Origin: Gillisia lutea
GTDB taxonomy: Bacteria; Bacteroidota; Bacteroidia; Flavobacteriales; Flavobacteriaceae
Assembly (NCBI RefSeq): GCF_021568705.1
Contig: NZ_JAKGTH010000009.1
Location: forward strand, 289,739-353,738
Reading direction: 5' to 3'
Length of the DNA stretch: 64,000 nucleotides
A program made the position numbers and the translations under genes. Under the pieces are notes generated by a model. It made no database searches. It was not told where the DNA came from and was given only the letters and a program-made list of their open reading frames with translations. Positions 44,701 to 53,911 of this stretch are shown here, piece by piece. The stretch's first letter is position 1. Each line of letters starts with the position of its first letter.

Positions 44701-46709
44701 GGGATAATGTTGTAGCAGGTAGTTATTCCTTAACGGCCATAGCTACCGATAATGCAGGAGCTAGTACTACTTCTTCGGCAGTGAATATTACGGTAGATAG
44801 TCCGGCATCTATATGTCCTTGTACAGTATTCAAGACATCTGATGTTCCTTCCAGTCCTCTATGGAGTGACGGACAAGGATTGCAGCTGGGTATGAAATTC
44901 CAATCTGTAGAAGATGGTTTTGTAACAGGAATCCGTTTTTATAAACAAAGTGGCAATACAGGAACCCACACGGGTCAACTTTACAGCAGTACAGGTACGT
45001 TATTAGCGGAGGTTATTTTCACGAATGAGACTGCTTCAGGCTGGCAGGAAGCATCATTTTCAGCACCGGTGTCAGTTACAGCCAATACCACCTATGTGAT
45101 ATCTTATCATAGTGCTGACGGATATTATTCAGCAGACAATCCATATTTCAATAATGCTGTAGCAAATGGTCCGCTAATGGGCTTAGCAAACGGAACAGAT
45201 GGTGAAAATGGCGTATATCGTTATTCCAGTAATCCAGTGTTTCCAACTCAGAATTACGACAGTAGTAATTATTACGTAGATGCGATATTTAATACCAGTG
45301 CCACTACTAATAGTTCTCCTGCTATTAGTATAACTGCTCCTTTAGAGGGAGCAGAGTTTGAAACTTCTACCAATATTAGTATTGAAGCTACGGCTTCAGA
45401 TGCTGATGGTAGTATTAGTAAAGTGGAATTCTACCAGGGCATAGAAAAATTAGGAGAAGTTTTAAGTAGTCCCTACACTTTTACTTGGGAAAATGCTACG
45501 GTGGGAACTTATATTCTTACTGCCAAAGCAGAAGACGATCAGGGAGCTATCACTACCTCTTCCGTAGTGCATATCAGTATAATTGATCCCAATAATAGTT
45601 CACCAACAGTTTCCATTAGTTCTCCTTCAAATAATGCATCATTCACAGCCCCTGCAACCATAAATATAGATGTAACCGCTGCAGATGCTGATGGTAGTAT
45701 TACTAAAGTGGAGTTTTATGAGGGTACAACAAAGCTGGGGGAAGATCTTGATACGCCATATACTTTCAATTGGGATAATGTTGTAGCAGGTAGTTATTCC
45801 TTAACGGCCATAGCTACCGATAATGCAGGAGCTAGTACTACTTCTTCGGCAGTGAATATTACGGTAGATAGTCCGGCATCTATATGTCCTTGTACAGTAT
45901 TCAAGACATCTGATGTTCCTTCCAGTCCTCTATGGAGTGACGGACAAGGATTGCAGCTGGGTATGAAATTCCAATCTGTAGAAGATGGTTTTGTAACAGG
46001 AATCCGTTTTTATAAACAAAGTGGCAATACAGGAACCCACACGGGTCAACTTTACAGCAGTACAGGTACGTTATTAGCGGAGGTTATTTTCACGAATGAG
46101 ACTGCTTCAGGCTGGCAGGAAGCATCATTTTCAGCACCGGTGTCAGTTACAGCCAATACCACCTATGTGATATCTTATCATAGTGCTGACGGATACTATT
46201 CAGCAGATGACTCTTTTTTTAATGGAGAAGTTAACAACTCTCCTCTCATAGGTTTAGCAAACGGAACAGATGGTGAAAATGGCGTATATCGCTATTCCAG
46301 TAATCCTGTGTTTCCAAATTTGAGTTATGATAGTAGCAACTATTATGTTGATGTAATATTCGAAACGCAGGTTGTCACTTCTATTAAAACTGCCAGCCAG
46401 CTGGAGAAAACCACTCCTGAGAATGCTCAGAAAGCACAATTGGGTAACCAAGACAGTATTCAGGTGTATCCCAACCCTTTTTCCAACATAACTACACTAG
46501 CGTTTGTGTTACAGGAAGGAGGAGAATATGTTGTTAGTCTGTACGATTCGAAAGGCTCGTTGATATCGGTAATCCAAGAGGGGAAAGCTGAAGCTGGTCG
46601 GCAGAAGCTTGTTGAAATCAATGGAGAGCGTTTAACTAACGGTATCTATCTGGTTAGGTTGCAAAGCCGTAATGGCATACAGACTTTTAGGATACTTCAT
46701 ATTAGGTAG
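41799..46709 (+). CDS. giant T9SS-secreted protein: N,N-dimethylformamidase-like head, Ig and DUF4082 repeats
   Basis: The protein (1636 aa) has an unusually long signal region: about 37 polar residues, then a hydrophobic stretch ending FTNMFSQ. Residues about 60-540 resemble the N,N-dimethylformamidase beta-subunit-like domain (YKIYRLGYYQGNG-like strand, HDEYWSGPHRTNVTEARNAG, AFFSGNEVYWKTRWE). An Ig-like domain follows (about 545-640). Then come DUF4082 domains (PCTVFKTSD through YYVDAIF) alternating with pairs of Ig domains (SPAISITAPLEGAEF; SPTVSISSPSNNASF), in 357-residue units. The end (about 1553-1636) is a T9SS type A sorting domain (VYPNPFSNITTLAF). It is probably surface-anchored and may bind or modify the polysaccharide; the enzymatic activity is unproven. 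Confidence 0.82.
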   Translation: MAKALLSNSLVGGVETYSDGLQIKKRTSSTIKFLGVPISASALIFFLLVLSFTNMFSQNEIVIENAKPGNPDSEWQINGSGDSSIQGFATDISYNKGETARFKIKTNASNYNIKIYRLGYYQGNGARYQGDGNITAALPQSQPACITESATGLIDCGNWGESANWQIPTTAVSGIYIAKLTRNDTGDSSHITFIVRDDTSNSDLFFQTSDATWQAYNVYGGNSLYVGSVSGFPSGHAPKVSYNRPFVTRDGGGGGGASEDWIFNAAYPMIRWLESNGYDVTYTTNVDSDRRGNLIQNHKVFLSVGHDEYWSGPHRTNVTEARNAGTHLAFFSGNEVYWKTRWENSIDENGNPYRTLVCYKEGSMGENTCGGKCDPTIEWTGTWRDGCDFTDAGGCSPENSLSGQISWADSESAIQVPDDYKNLRFWRNTSIASLSNGQTATLGDGTLGYEWNPEQEEFQSSYPSGRIILSKTVVDGDVHHLSLYKHESGALVFGAGTVQWSWGLDGDHDRGISAPDQDMQQATVNLFADMGVQPGSLVPDLLPASISTDVDAPIVIISSHADNEIVPSGAAVVITGTAIDENVTAGVEISTNGGVSWAIAEGSSNWTYSWVPNTNGTINLKARAFDDSGNMSQAVTINLTVSGTAPQNCPCTVFKTSDAPSSPLWSDGQGLQLGMKFQSVEDGFVTGIRFYKQSGNTGTHTGQLYSSTGTLLAEVIFTNETASGWQEASFSAPVSVTANTTYVISYHSADGYYSADNPYFNNAVANGPLMGLANGTDGENGVYRYSSNPVFPTQNYDSSNYYVDAIFNTSATTNSSPAISITAPLEGAEFETSTNISIEATASDADGSISKVEFYQGIEKLGEVLSSPYTFTWENATVGTYILTAKAEDDQGAITTSSVVHISIIDPNNSSPTVSISSPSNNASFTAPATINIDVTAADADGSITKVEFYEGTTKLGEDLDTPYTFNWDNVVAGSYSLTAIATDNAGASTTSSAVNITVDSPASICPCTVFKTSDVPSSPLWSDGQGLQLGMKFQSVEDGFVTGIRFYKQSGNTGTHTGQLYSSTGTLLAEVIFTNETASGWQEASFSAPVSVTANTTYVISYHSADGYYSADNPYFNNAVANGPLMGLANGTDGENGVYRYSSNPVFPTQNYDSSNYYVDAIFNTSATTNSSPAISITAPLEGAEFETSTNISIEATASDADGSISKVEFYQGIEKLGEVLSSPYTFTWENATVGTYILTAKAEDDQGAITTSSVVHISIIDPNNSSPTVSISSPSNNASFTAPATINIDVTAADADGSITKVEFYEGTTKLGEDLDTPYTFNWDNVVAGSYSLTAIATDNAGASTTSSAVNITVDSPASICPCTVFKTSDVPSSPLWSDGQGLQLGMKFQSVEDGFVTGIRFYKQSGNTGTHTGQLYSSTGTLLAEVIFTNETASGWQEASFSAPVSVTANTTYVISYHSADGYYSADDSFFNGEVNNSPLIGLANGTDGENGVYRYSSNPVFPNLSYDSSNYYVDVIFETQVVTSIKTASQLEKTTPENAQKAQLGNQDSIQVYPNPFSNITTLAFVLQEGGEYVVSLYDSKGSLISVIQEGKAEAGRQKLVEINGERLTNGIYLVRLQSRNGIQTFRILHIR
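43751..46185 (+). repeat. near-identical 1071-bp tandem repeats (2.3 copies)
   Basis: TACAGTATTCAAGACATCTG starts at 43751, 44822 and 45893, an exact 1071-bp period (357 codons). Copies 1 and 2 look identical except for a few bases near their start (GCT versus GTT, GAT versus GAC). Copies 2 and 3 share the second form, and copy 3 diverges after about 46190. Each unit encodes one DUF4082 and two Ig-like domains. The near identity at silent positions indicates recent duplication or gene conversion. Confidence 0.95.
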
Positions 46710-46778
46710 GACCGTTTTATTTAAAAAATGGGTTTTATTCATATGAATATCAATTAATAATTTTAAAATTTCATTCTT

Positions 46779-49700
46779 ATGGTACCTTTATTTTTACGCA
46801 TTTCTTTAATTAGTACCAGCATCTTTTTAGCATGTTCTTTTTCAGTGTTTGGAGAGGGGAAATTGATGGCGTCGACCTTAGAAGGGGTTAATAATTACAG
46901 AAATAACAGCAAGAACACTGAAATCTATACAAATTTTACTGAAGGATTTATTGGGAAGCCAAATGAGGTAAAGGTAATTGAAAGTGTAGATGAGGGAATG
47001 GACGAGGAAGGTGTGATAAACCTTACTTCAAAAACTGCTTCACCTTCAAATATAGCAGAATTCAGTCCTAAATTAGATTTATATTCAACAAGCGCTTCAG
47101 CTTATATAGCAGGGGAACCAATTCTTGTAATAACCTCTGCAACCAATCCTTTCAGCACTTATTTATCTGAGATCTTACTTGCCGAAGGGCTTAATGAGTT
47201 TATTACATCTGATATTTCTACTATAACATCGAATATGTTAGACCTGTACGATGTTATATTAATTGGAGAAATACCGGTGACAGATGCGCAAGCACTTCTT
47301 TTAGGAAATTGGGTAGATGCAGGGGGAACTATAATAGCTTTTAAACCGGATACCAGGTTAGCACCCTATGTTGGTTTAACTGCGGTTGGAGGTTCTTTAT
47401 CTGATAAATACCTTTTAATAAACACTACTTCAGGACCTGGGAAAGGTTTGGTGAGTGAGACTATACAATACCACAGCGCGGCCGACCTATATACCTTGAA
47501 TGGGGCTACCAGCCTGGCAACATTGTATTCTGATGCCAATACAGCAACCATTTATCCTGCAGTAAGTAGCTATGAGGTGGGAACAAATGGTGGAAAAGCT
47601 GTTGTTTTTACTTACGATTTAGCTCGCTCGGTTGTATATACACGACAAGGAAATCCATTATGGGCAGGGCAGGAAAGAGATGGGTCCAGTCCTATTCGTT
47701 CTAATGATATGTTCTTTCCAGATTGGATAGACTTAGATAAAGTAGCTATACCGCAAGCCGATGAGCAACAACGATTATTAGCTAATATTATAATTCAAAA
47801 CAATAAAAAGCCTCTACCGCGCTTTTGGTATTTACCAAGAGGCCTGAAAGCAGCTGTTGTAATGACGGGTGATGATCATGCCAGTGGTGGAACAAAAGCC
47901 AGGTTCGATCATTATTTAGAATTAAGTGATGATAATAGTGCTGCTGCCGTTGCCGATTGGAGAGCTATTAGAGGGAGTTCTTATATTTATCCTAATTCCC
48001 CAATTACTAACCAGGAGGCAAAATATTTTGAAGATCAGGGTTTTGAAATAGCACTGCACTTAAGCTCTAATTGTGCAGATTATACATATCAATCCTTAGA
48101 GAATGATTTAACATCACAACTGGCTACGATGCAATCTAATTATCCAAGCCTGTCCGATCCGGTTACCAATCGCACTCACTGTATCGCTTTTAGTGATTGG
48201 GCGTCACAACCCAAGTTAGAAGTGGCTAATGGTATTCGTTTGGATGCAAATTATTATTACTGGCCGGAGACATGGGTGCAGGATAGACCAGGATTGTTTA
48301 CAGGGTCGGGAATGGCTATGAGGTTTGCAGATCTTGATGGTTCTTTAATTGATATTTATCAGTTAAATACTCAAATGACAGATGAGTCCGGTCAAAGTTT
48401 TCCAGAAACGATCGATGAATTACTTGATAAGGCATTAGGGGTTGAAGGATATTATGGGGTGTTTTGTGCCAATATGCATACAGATGCAGATACCTCTGAG
48501 GGTTCAGAATATATTATAGCCTCAGCAAAATCTCGAGATGTACCTGTTATTTCTTCAAAACAAATCCTTACCTGGCTGGATGGACGAAACGAATCTACGT
48601 TTCATACTCTTAGCTGGAATCAAAATATACTAAATTTTTCTATGAGCGTAGCAAATGGAGCTCATAAATTGGAAGGAATGCTTCCTTTTGTAAAAGATAA
48701 TTTACAGGTTTCAAGCATAACTTCAAATGGTAACCCGGTGACCTTCAGAAAAGAGAATATAAAGGGTATGGAATATGTGTTTTTTCCTGCATCGACAGGT
48801 GAATTCAATGCGGTCTATGGCTTAAATGAACAGCCATCTATCGCTATAACTGCCCCTAGTAATAATGCTGATTTTACCGCTCCTGCACAAATTATCATTG
48901 AGGCAGATGCCTTAGATACCGATGGCTCTGTAACTAAAGTTGAATTTTATGAAGGTGTAAATAAGCTCGGGGAAGTTTTAACAAGTCCTTTCAGTTTTAA
49001 CTGGGAGAATGTACCGGAAGGAGCTTACGCTATAACTGCAAAAGTAATTGATGATCAGGGCGGATCCTCGGTATCCTCCATAGTGAATGTAAATGTGAAG
49101 GGAGTTTGCCCATGTACCGTATTTGAACAAACAGATATCCCTGACAATGAGCTTTGGAACGATGTTCAAGCACTTCAACTTGGTATGAAATTTCAAACCA
49201 TGGAAGATGGATATATTACCGGAGTGCGATTTTATAAGCAAAGCGGTAATACCGGTACGCATACGGGACAATTATATAGCATTGGAGGGACTTTACTTGC
49301 TGAAGCTGTTTTTACCAATGAAACGGCATCGGGTTGGCAGGAAGTGGCATTTTCAAATCCAGTAGCTGTAACAGCAAATTCATCATATGTTATTTCGTAT
49401 CATAGTAGCGAAGGGTATTATTCTGCCGATACACCATTTTTTATCAATGATGTATTAAATGAGCCCTTAAGGGGATTGGCAGATGGAGAAAACGGATCTA
49501 ACGGAGTTTACAGATATTCTAATACTCCTGTTTTTCCCACTCAGAGTTATCAAAGTAGTAATTATTGGGTTGATGCAGTTTTTAATTTCGGTGAAGATAT
49601 AAGTATCCCGCCGGTAGTTACAATTGATTCTCCTGTAGAAAATACAGAATTTACATCGCCAGCTGACGTTCTTATTGAAGTATCTGCTTCAGATGCTGAT

Positions 49701-51515
49701 GGATTTATTACTAAAGTTGAATTCTTCGAAGGTACAACCAAACTGGGGGAAGTTTTAGATAGTCCATATAGCTTCAACTGGAACAATGTTTCTTCTGGAA
49801 ATTACTCTTTAACTGCCATAGCTACTGATAATGAAGGTGAAATTACCACCTCAGAAGCAATAAATATAACTGTAGCCGATCCTCCTTCACCAGACTGCCC
49901 ATGTACAGTATTTCAGTCAACAGATTACCCGACCAACAATTTATTTAGTGAAGGACAGGGGTTGCAATTAGGGATGAAGTTTCGAGCCATAGAAGATGGT
50001 TATATTACAGGGGTACGGTTTTATAAACAAATAGGAAATTCTGGAGTACATACGGGGCAATTGTATAGCTTAGGTGGTATTTTACTTGCTGAGGTGGTTT
50101 TTGCAAATGAAACATCTTCAGGATGGCAGGAAATGGCATTTTCAACACCGGTTCCCATTCTCGCAAATACCACTTACATTATTTCGTATCATACTAATAA
50201 TGGTCATTATTCGGCAAGCAATCAATTTTTTAGTAGTGCGGTGGAAAATGTAAAATTGAAAGGACTGGCAAATGGCGAAGATGGACCTAATGGAGTGTAC
50301 AGGTACGCCACAAATCCAAGTTTCCCAAATCAGAGCTATCAAAGTGGAAATTATTGGGTTGATGCAGTTTTTAATACAAGTACCGCTCTTAATATAGAGC
50401 CATCAATTACTCTTTCTTCTCCTATAAATAATACTGATTTAACAACTCCAACAGATATTATTTTTGAAGCTTCAGCTTCTGATGCTGACGGATCAATAAC
50501 AAAGGTAGAATTCTTTCAAGGATCTACTAAGCTGGGAGAAGATTTAAGTAGTCCATACAGTTTTAATTGGTCAAATGTTGCAACGGGGAATTATATTCTA
50601 ACTGCTGTTGCTACCGATAATGAGGGAGCCACTACCACCTCGGTTGCGGTAAATGTAAGCGTAGTAGATCCTCAGGTACCCGTGTGTCCGTGCACGGTGT
50701 TTGAACCCACGGATATTCCAAGTAATATTCTTTTTAGCGATGGACAGGGACTACAGTTAGGTATGAAGTTTAGATCTACTCAGGATGGAGAAATTACAGG
50801 AGTTCGTTTCTACAAACAGAGTGGAAATACGGGAACACATACCGGACAATTATATAGTGGAACAGGTACGCTATTGGCAGAAGCAGTTTTTACTAATGAA
50901 ACTTCTTCCGGATGGCAAGAGGTGTCTTTTAGCAGTGTGGTACCTATCACTGCTAATACTACTTATGTGGTATCCTATCATAGTAGTAATGGATATTATT
51001 CGGCAGATAATCAATATTTCAATTCAGCCGTAGTTAATAATCCACTTAGGGCATTAGCAAATGGAGAAGATGGGGGCAATGGCGTTTATAAGTATTCAGG
51101 AACACCCAGCTTTCCAGATCAAACCTATCAAAGTGGTAATTATTGGGTAGATGTGGTGTTTAACACTCCACAGGTAGCCTCCTTACAAGCAACACTATCA
51201 TTAGACCCTTTAATGAAAACCAGTATTTCTACTCAAAGTACAGAAGAAGCACTAAGCGATGTACTTTCAGTATATCCAAACCCATTCTCGGCGATGGCTA
51301 CTTTAAATTTTGTAGTACAGGAGGGAGGGGATTATATAGTGAGCCTATACGATTCAAAAGGAGCTTTTATTACTCAAATTAAGCAGGGAAGTGCTGCACC
51401 AGGAGATCAATATTTTGTAGAAATCGATGGGGAAGGAATGGCTCCGGGAGTATATCTTCTTCGATTGAAAACACAAAGAGGAACTAAAACATTCCGAATA
51501 ATATTAAACCGATAA
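46779..51515 (+). CDS. giant T9SS-secreted protein: polysaccharide-deacetylase-like head, Ig and DUF4082 repeats
   Basis: The protein (1578 aa) begins with a signal peptide (MVPLFLRISLISTSIFLACS; an LAC lipobox-like triplet is present but T9SS cargo usually lacks lipidation). Residues about 100-350 look like a glutamine-amidotransferase/DUF4350-like fold (ASAYIAGEPILVITSATNPF). Residues about 360-600 have deacetylase-like wording, VVMTGDDHASGGTKARFDHY and GFEIALHLSSNC, with an Asp-Asp-His metal motif. Three Ig/DUF4082 pairs follow (DUF4082 at about 776, 1040, 1304), then a T9SS sorting domain (from about 1497, VYPNPFSAMATLNF). Its repeats are far more diverged than those of the upstream neighbour. 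Possible role: surface deacetylase or adhesin linked to the polymer. Confidence 0.8.
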   Translation: MVPLFLRISLISTSIFLACSFSVFGEGKLMASTLEGVNNYRNNSKNTEIYTNFTEGFIGKPNEVKVIESVDEGMDEEGVINLTSKTASPSNIAEFSPKLDLYSTSASAYIAGEPILVITSATNPFSTYLSEILLAEGLNEFITSDISTITSNMLDLYDVILIGEIPVTDAQALLLGNWVDAGGTIIAFKPDTRLAPYVGLTAVGGSLSDKYLLINTTSGPGKGLVSETIQYHSAADLYTLNGATSLATLYSDANTATIYPAVSSYEVGTNGGKAVVFTYDLARSVVYTRQGNPLWAGQERDGSSPIRSNDMFFPDWIDLDKVAIPQADEQQRLLANIIIQNNKKPLPRFWYLPRGLKAAVVMTGDDHASGGTKARFDHYLELSDDNSAAAVADWRAIRGSSYIYPNSPITNQEAKYFEDQGFEIALHLSSNCADYTYQSLENDLTSQLATMQSNYPSLSDPVTNRTHCIAFSDWASQPKLEVANGIRLDANYYYWPETWVQDRPGLFTGSGMAMRFADLDGSLIDIYQLNTQMTDESGQSFPETIDELLDKALGVEGYYGVFCANMHTDADTSEGSEYIIASAKSRDVPVISSKQILTWLDGRNESTFHTLSWNQNILNFSMSVANGAHKLEGMLPFVKDNLQVSSITSNGNPVTFRKENIKGMEYVFFPASTGEFNAVYGLNEQPSIAITAPSNNADFTAPAQIIIEADALDTDGSVTKVEFYEGVNKLGEVLTSPFSFNWENVPEGAYAITAKVIDDQGGSSVSSIVNVNVKGVCPCTVFEQTDIPDNELWNDVQALQLGMKFQTMEDGYITGVRFYKQSGNTGTHTGQLYSIGGTLLAEAVFTNETASGWQEVAFSNPVAVTANSSYVISYHSSEGYYSADTPFFINDVLNEPLRGLADGENGSNGVYRYSNTPVFPTQSYQSSNYWVDAVFNFGEDISIPPVVTIDSPVENTEFTSPADVLIEVSASDADGFITKVEFFEGTTKLGEVLDSPYSFNWNNVSSGNYSLTAIATDNEGEITTSEAINITVADPPSPDCPCTVFQSTDYPTNNLFSEGQGLQLGMKFRAIEDGYITGVRFYKQIGNSGVHTGQLYSLGGILLAEVVFANETSSGWQEMAFSTPVPILANTTYIISYHTNNGHYSASNQFFSSAVENVKLKGLANGEDGPNGVYRYATNPSFPNQSYQSGNYWVDAVFNTSTALNIEPSITLSSPINNTDLTTPTDIIFEASASDADGSITKVEFFQGSTKLGEDLSSPYSFNWSNVATGNYILTAVATDNEGATTTSVAVNVSVVDPQVPVCPCTVFEPTDIPSNILFSDGQGLQLGMKFRSTQDGEITGVRFYKQSGNTGTHTGQLYSGTGTLLAEAVFTNETSSGWQEVSFSSVVPITANTTYVVSYHSSNGYYSADNQYFNSAVVNNPLRALANGEDGGNGVYKYSGTPSFPDQTYQSGNYWVDVVFNTPQVASLQATLSLDPLMKTSISTQSTEEALSDVLSVYPNPFSAMATLNFVVQEGGDYIVSLYDSKGAFITQIKQGSAAPGDQYFVEIDGEGMAPGVYLLRLKTQRGTKTFRIILNR

Positions 51516-51572
51516 ACTATAGGCTTCTTAGAGATATAGCATTTAGTTATTTTTTTAAACTTACTATCTAAT

Positions 51573-51605
51573 AAAAATCCGCCAAGTTCTCTTGAGCGGA
51601 TTTTT
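51573..51605 (+). terminator. intrinsic terminator ending the polysaccharide locus
   Basis: AAAAATCCGC (51573-51582) and GCGGATTTTT (51596-51605) pair. Inside, CAAG (51583-51586) pairs with CTTG (51591-51594), leaving a TTCT loop and one bulged A. The stem is followed by more T residues. It lies 58 bp after the second giant gene. Confidence 0.85.
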
Positions 51606-52035
51606 TTATTCTAGTTTTTAAGTATTACTCATTCTTCTCGATTTTGATCAATATTTCGCAATAATAGGAAAGCGCATTCTTTTGTATTGTGTCTACCGGC
51701 CAAAGCTATCACGAGTTGCGGGAATTAGTATGCGCATTAGTCGGCTTAATTGTTTAATAGTTGGTCTCTAAAATAGTAATTTTCAGCAAACTACCCGTTA
51801 TTTTCGATGAGGCGTTGTTTTACACAGTAGCGACACATTCAAAAAAAATTGATCAAATAGTAAAATTGATTGTATATTTTGAGGAGGGATGTTTTATTCA
51901 TATTTACTATTTAATGAGTTGGACATTTTTTATATAAACCAGAATGTATACAACATTCGAAAATCTGTATAAAGAGTTAAGCTTACTTCCGCCTGACCTT
52001 TGTCTTATAATTTTAATCATTTAAAAATAGACAAG
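51606..52035. other. 430-bp intergenic region without a recognised gene
   Basis: It follows the terminator and precedes the SDR gene on the same strand. I see no frame of note, no RNA gene and no repeat. A transition to accessory genes starts here. Confidence 0.4.
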
Positions 52036-52986
52036 ATGAAGACACATCAATTTGGTAAAAAAGGTTGGACACCTGATAGAATTGGAGATTTGAAAGGTAA
52101 AACATACGTCATAACAGGTGCTACAAGCGGAACGGGATTTGAAGCAGTAAAAATATTGCTATCAAAAGGCGGAAAAGTTGTGATGCTTAATAGAAACCCG
52201 AAAAAATCAGAAGGAACTATTACAGCTTTAAAACAAGAACTCGGGAATGACATTGAAGTGTCTTCAATAAAAATGGATTTGGCAGAACAAGCATCAGTGA
52301 AAAAAGCAGCTGAAGAAGTTCTTAAAAAAGTTTCTCAAATTGACGCACTAATCTGTAATGCTGCTATTGCTCAAGTACCAAAACAAACTCTTACGATAGA
52401 TGGATGGGAAAGTCAGATGGATACAAATCACTTTGGAAATTTCACTCTTCAAACTTTATTGTTTCCGCTGATTGAAGAATCCCAAGGACGTATAGTTGTA
52501 GTAGGTAGTATGGGTTATAATTTAGGGATTAAAACCATACAATTTGACGATATGAATTGGGATGAAAAATATAGCCCAAATGGTGTATATAGTCAAAGTA
52601 AATTAGCGCAAATAATGTGTGTTTATGAATTACAAGACCGCTTAAGAAATGCTGGAAAGTATGATGTTAGGACTTATGCCTGTCATCCAGGTGCTTCCAG
52701 AACATCATTAATAAAAACAAGTGGTAATTTAATAACTCGCTTAATTTGGCAAATAATGAAATTAACACCAATGGTACAATCAGCTGACAAAGGCGCTTAT
52801 CCGCAATTAATGTGTGCAACTGAGCCGGATCTTGACGAAAGTGGTTTTTATGGGCCAACAGGAAGAAACAATTGGACAGGTCCAGTGGGAGACCACAAGA
52901 TAGAACCACACGCAAAAGATAAGGCTGTGGCTAAAAAACTTTGGGAGCATACAGAAAGAGAAACAGGTTTAAAATGGAATATTTAA
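52036..52986 (+). CDS. short-chain dehydrogenase/reductase (protochlorophyllide-reductase-like group)
   Basis: From ATG 52036 the protein has 316 aa (an in-frame TTG at 52000 would add 12 poorly fitting residues). It contains KTYVITGATSGTGFEAVKIL (NADP motif), ALICNAAIAQVPKQTLTIDG, and catalytic Tyr/Lys in NGVYSQSKLAQIMCVYELQD. The C-terminal YACHPGASRTSLIKTSGNL resembles the retinol/protochlorophyllide-reductase-like SDR group. The cytoplasmic NAD(P)H-dependent reaction is unknown. It is followed after 9 bp by an AraC regulator, which probably controls it. Confidence 0.87.
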   Translation: MKTHQFGKKGWTPDRIGDLKGKTYVITGATSGTGFEAVKILLSKGGKVVMLNRNPKKSEGTITALKQELGNDIEVSSIKMDLAEQASVKKAAEEVLKKVSQIDALICNAAIAQVPKQTLTIDGWESQMDTNHFGNFTLQTLLFPLIEESQGRIVVVGSMGYNLGIKTIQFDDMNWDEKYSPNGVYSQSKLAQIMCVYELQDRLRNAGKYDVRTYACHPGASRTSLIKTSGNLITRLIWQIMKLTPMVQSADKGAYPQLMCATEPDLDESGFYGPTGRNNWTGPVGDHKIEPHAKDKAVAKKLWEHTERETGLKWNI

Positions 52987-52995
52987 ATTAGTATT

Positions 52996-53907
52996 ATGCA
53001 ACACTTTAAAACTCTATCATCTTATTTAGATTACTTACGTCTGCCTCGACCGGAGCATCCTATGTTGAGTGTTTTCAATTCCAGAGGTGATGGTTATCTT
53101 CCTTGTCCAAGGGAAAGCTCACCACCAATTACAAATGATTGTTATTCTATTAGTTTTAAAAAATATGTCGAGGGAAATTTAAATTATGGTCGAACTAAAT
53201 ATGATTTCACAAATGGCGCATTGATTTTCATTTCGCCAAGACAAGTCTTAAAATGGGATAATAGCGTGATTTTTGAGCAAAAAGGTTTTTCAATAAACTT
53301 TCATCAAGATTTTTTGAAAGGGACAGGGTTAGCCCAACAAATTAAGAAATATGGTTTTTTTTCATATTCAACTAATGAAGCATTGCACCTTTCTCCCAAA
53401 GAAGACAAGCAAATGGAATCAATAGTAGAAAATATTGAAATTGAATATCAAAACAACCAAGATGCCTTTAGCAAAGAGATCATTATTTCTCAATTGGAAA
53501 CGCTGTTAAAATATGCCAACCGTTTCTATGAAAGGCAGTTTTTAAATAGAAAAGAAATATCTAACGATTTATTGGAGCAACTTAATCAGTATTTACTCAA
53601 ACATTCTGAATCAGGACAACTTCGAGAAAAAGGTATTCCAAGCATAGAACAAATTGCTGATACATTATCAGTCTCGCAACGTTACTTAAGCGATACTCTG
53701 AAAAAAGAAACAGGTAAAACTACAACCGAACATGTGCACTTGTATTTAATTGATGAAGCAAAGCATATACTATTGCAACCAAATAAAAGTGTTTCGGAAG
53801 TTGCATACGAATTAGGGTTTGAATATCCACCCTATTTTTCGAGATTGTTCAAGAAAAAAGAAGGAATCACTCCAACCGAGTACAGGGAGAAATTTAAACT
53901 AAATTAA
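52996..53907 (+). CDS. AraC-family transcriptional regulator
   Basis: The protein (303 aa) has an N-terminal cupin-like sensing part (YDFTNGALIFISPRQVLKWD, KGFSINFHQDFLKGTGLAQQ) and a C-terminal AraC DNA-binding domain with two helix-turn-helix units. The first is PSIEQIADTLSVSQRYLSDT and the second SVSEVAYELGFEYPPYFSRL with FKKKEGITPTEYREKF. This is the normal AraC layout. Many regulators of this type in flavobacteria sit beside an SDR gene, as here. It probably responds to a small organic ligand and activates the neighbouring SDR gene. Confidence 0.92.
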   Translation: MQHFKTLSSYLDYLRLPRPEHPMLSVFNSRGDGYLPCPRESSPPITNDCYSISFKKYVEGNLNYGRTKYDFTNGALIFISPRQVLKWDNSVIFEQKGFSINFHQDFLKGTGLAQQIKKYGFFSYSTNEALHLSPKEDKQMESIVENIEIEYQNNQDAFSKEIIISQLETLLKYANRFYERQFLNRKEISNDLLEQLNQYLLKHSESGQLREKGIPSIEQIADTLSVSQRYLSDTLKKETGKTTTEHVHLYLIDEAKHILLQPNKSVSEVAYELGFEYPPYFSRLFKKKEGITPTEYREKFKLN

Positions 53908-53911
53908 AAAA

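Noticed and set aside
43751..46185. Long tandem repeats as a possible CRISPR-like or phase-variation array
   Set aside because: The period is 1071 bp, in frame, and encodes known domain types; there are no short spacers and no cas genes. It is a protein-domain duplication.
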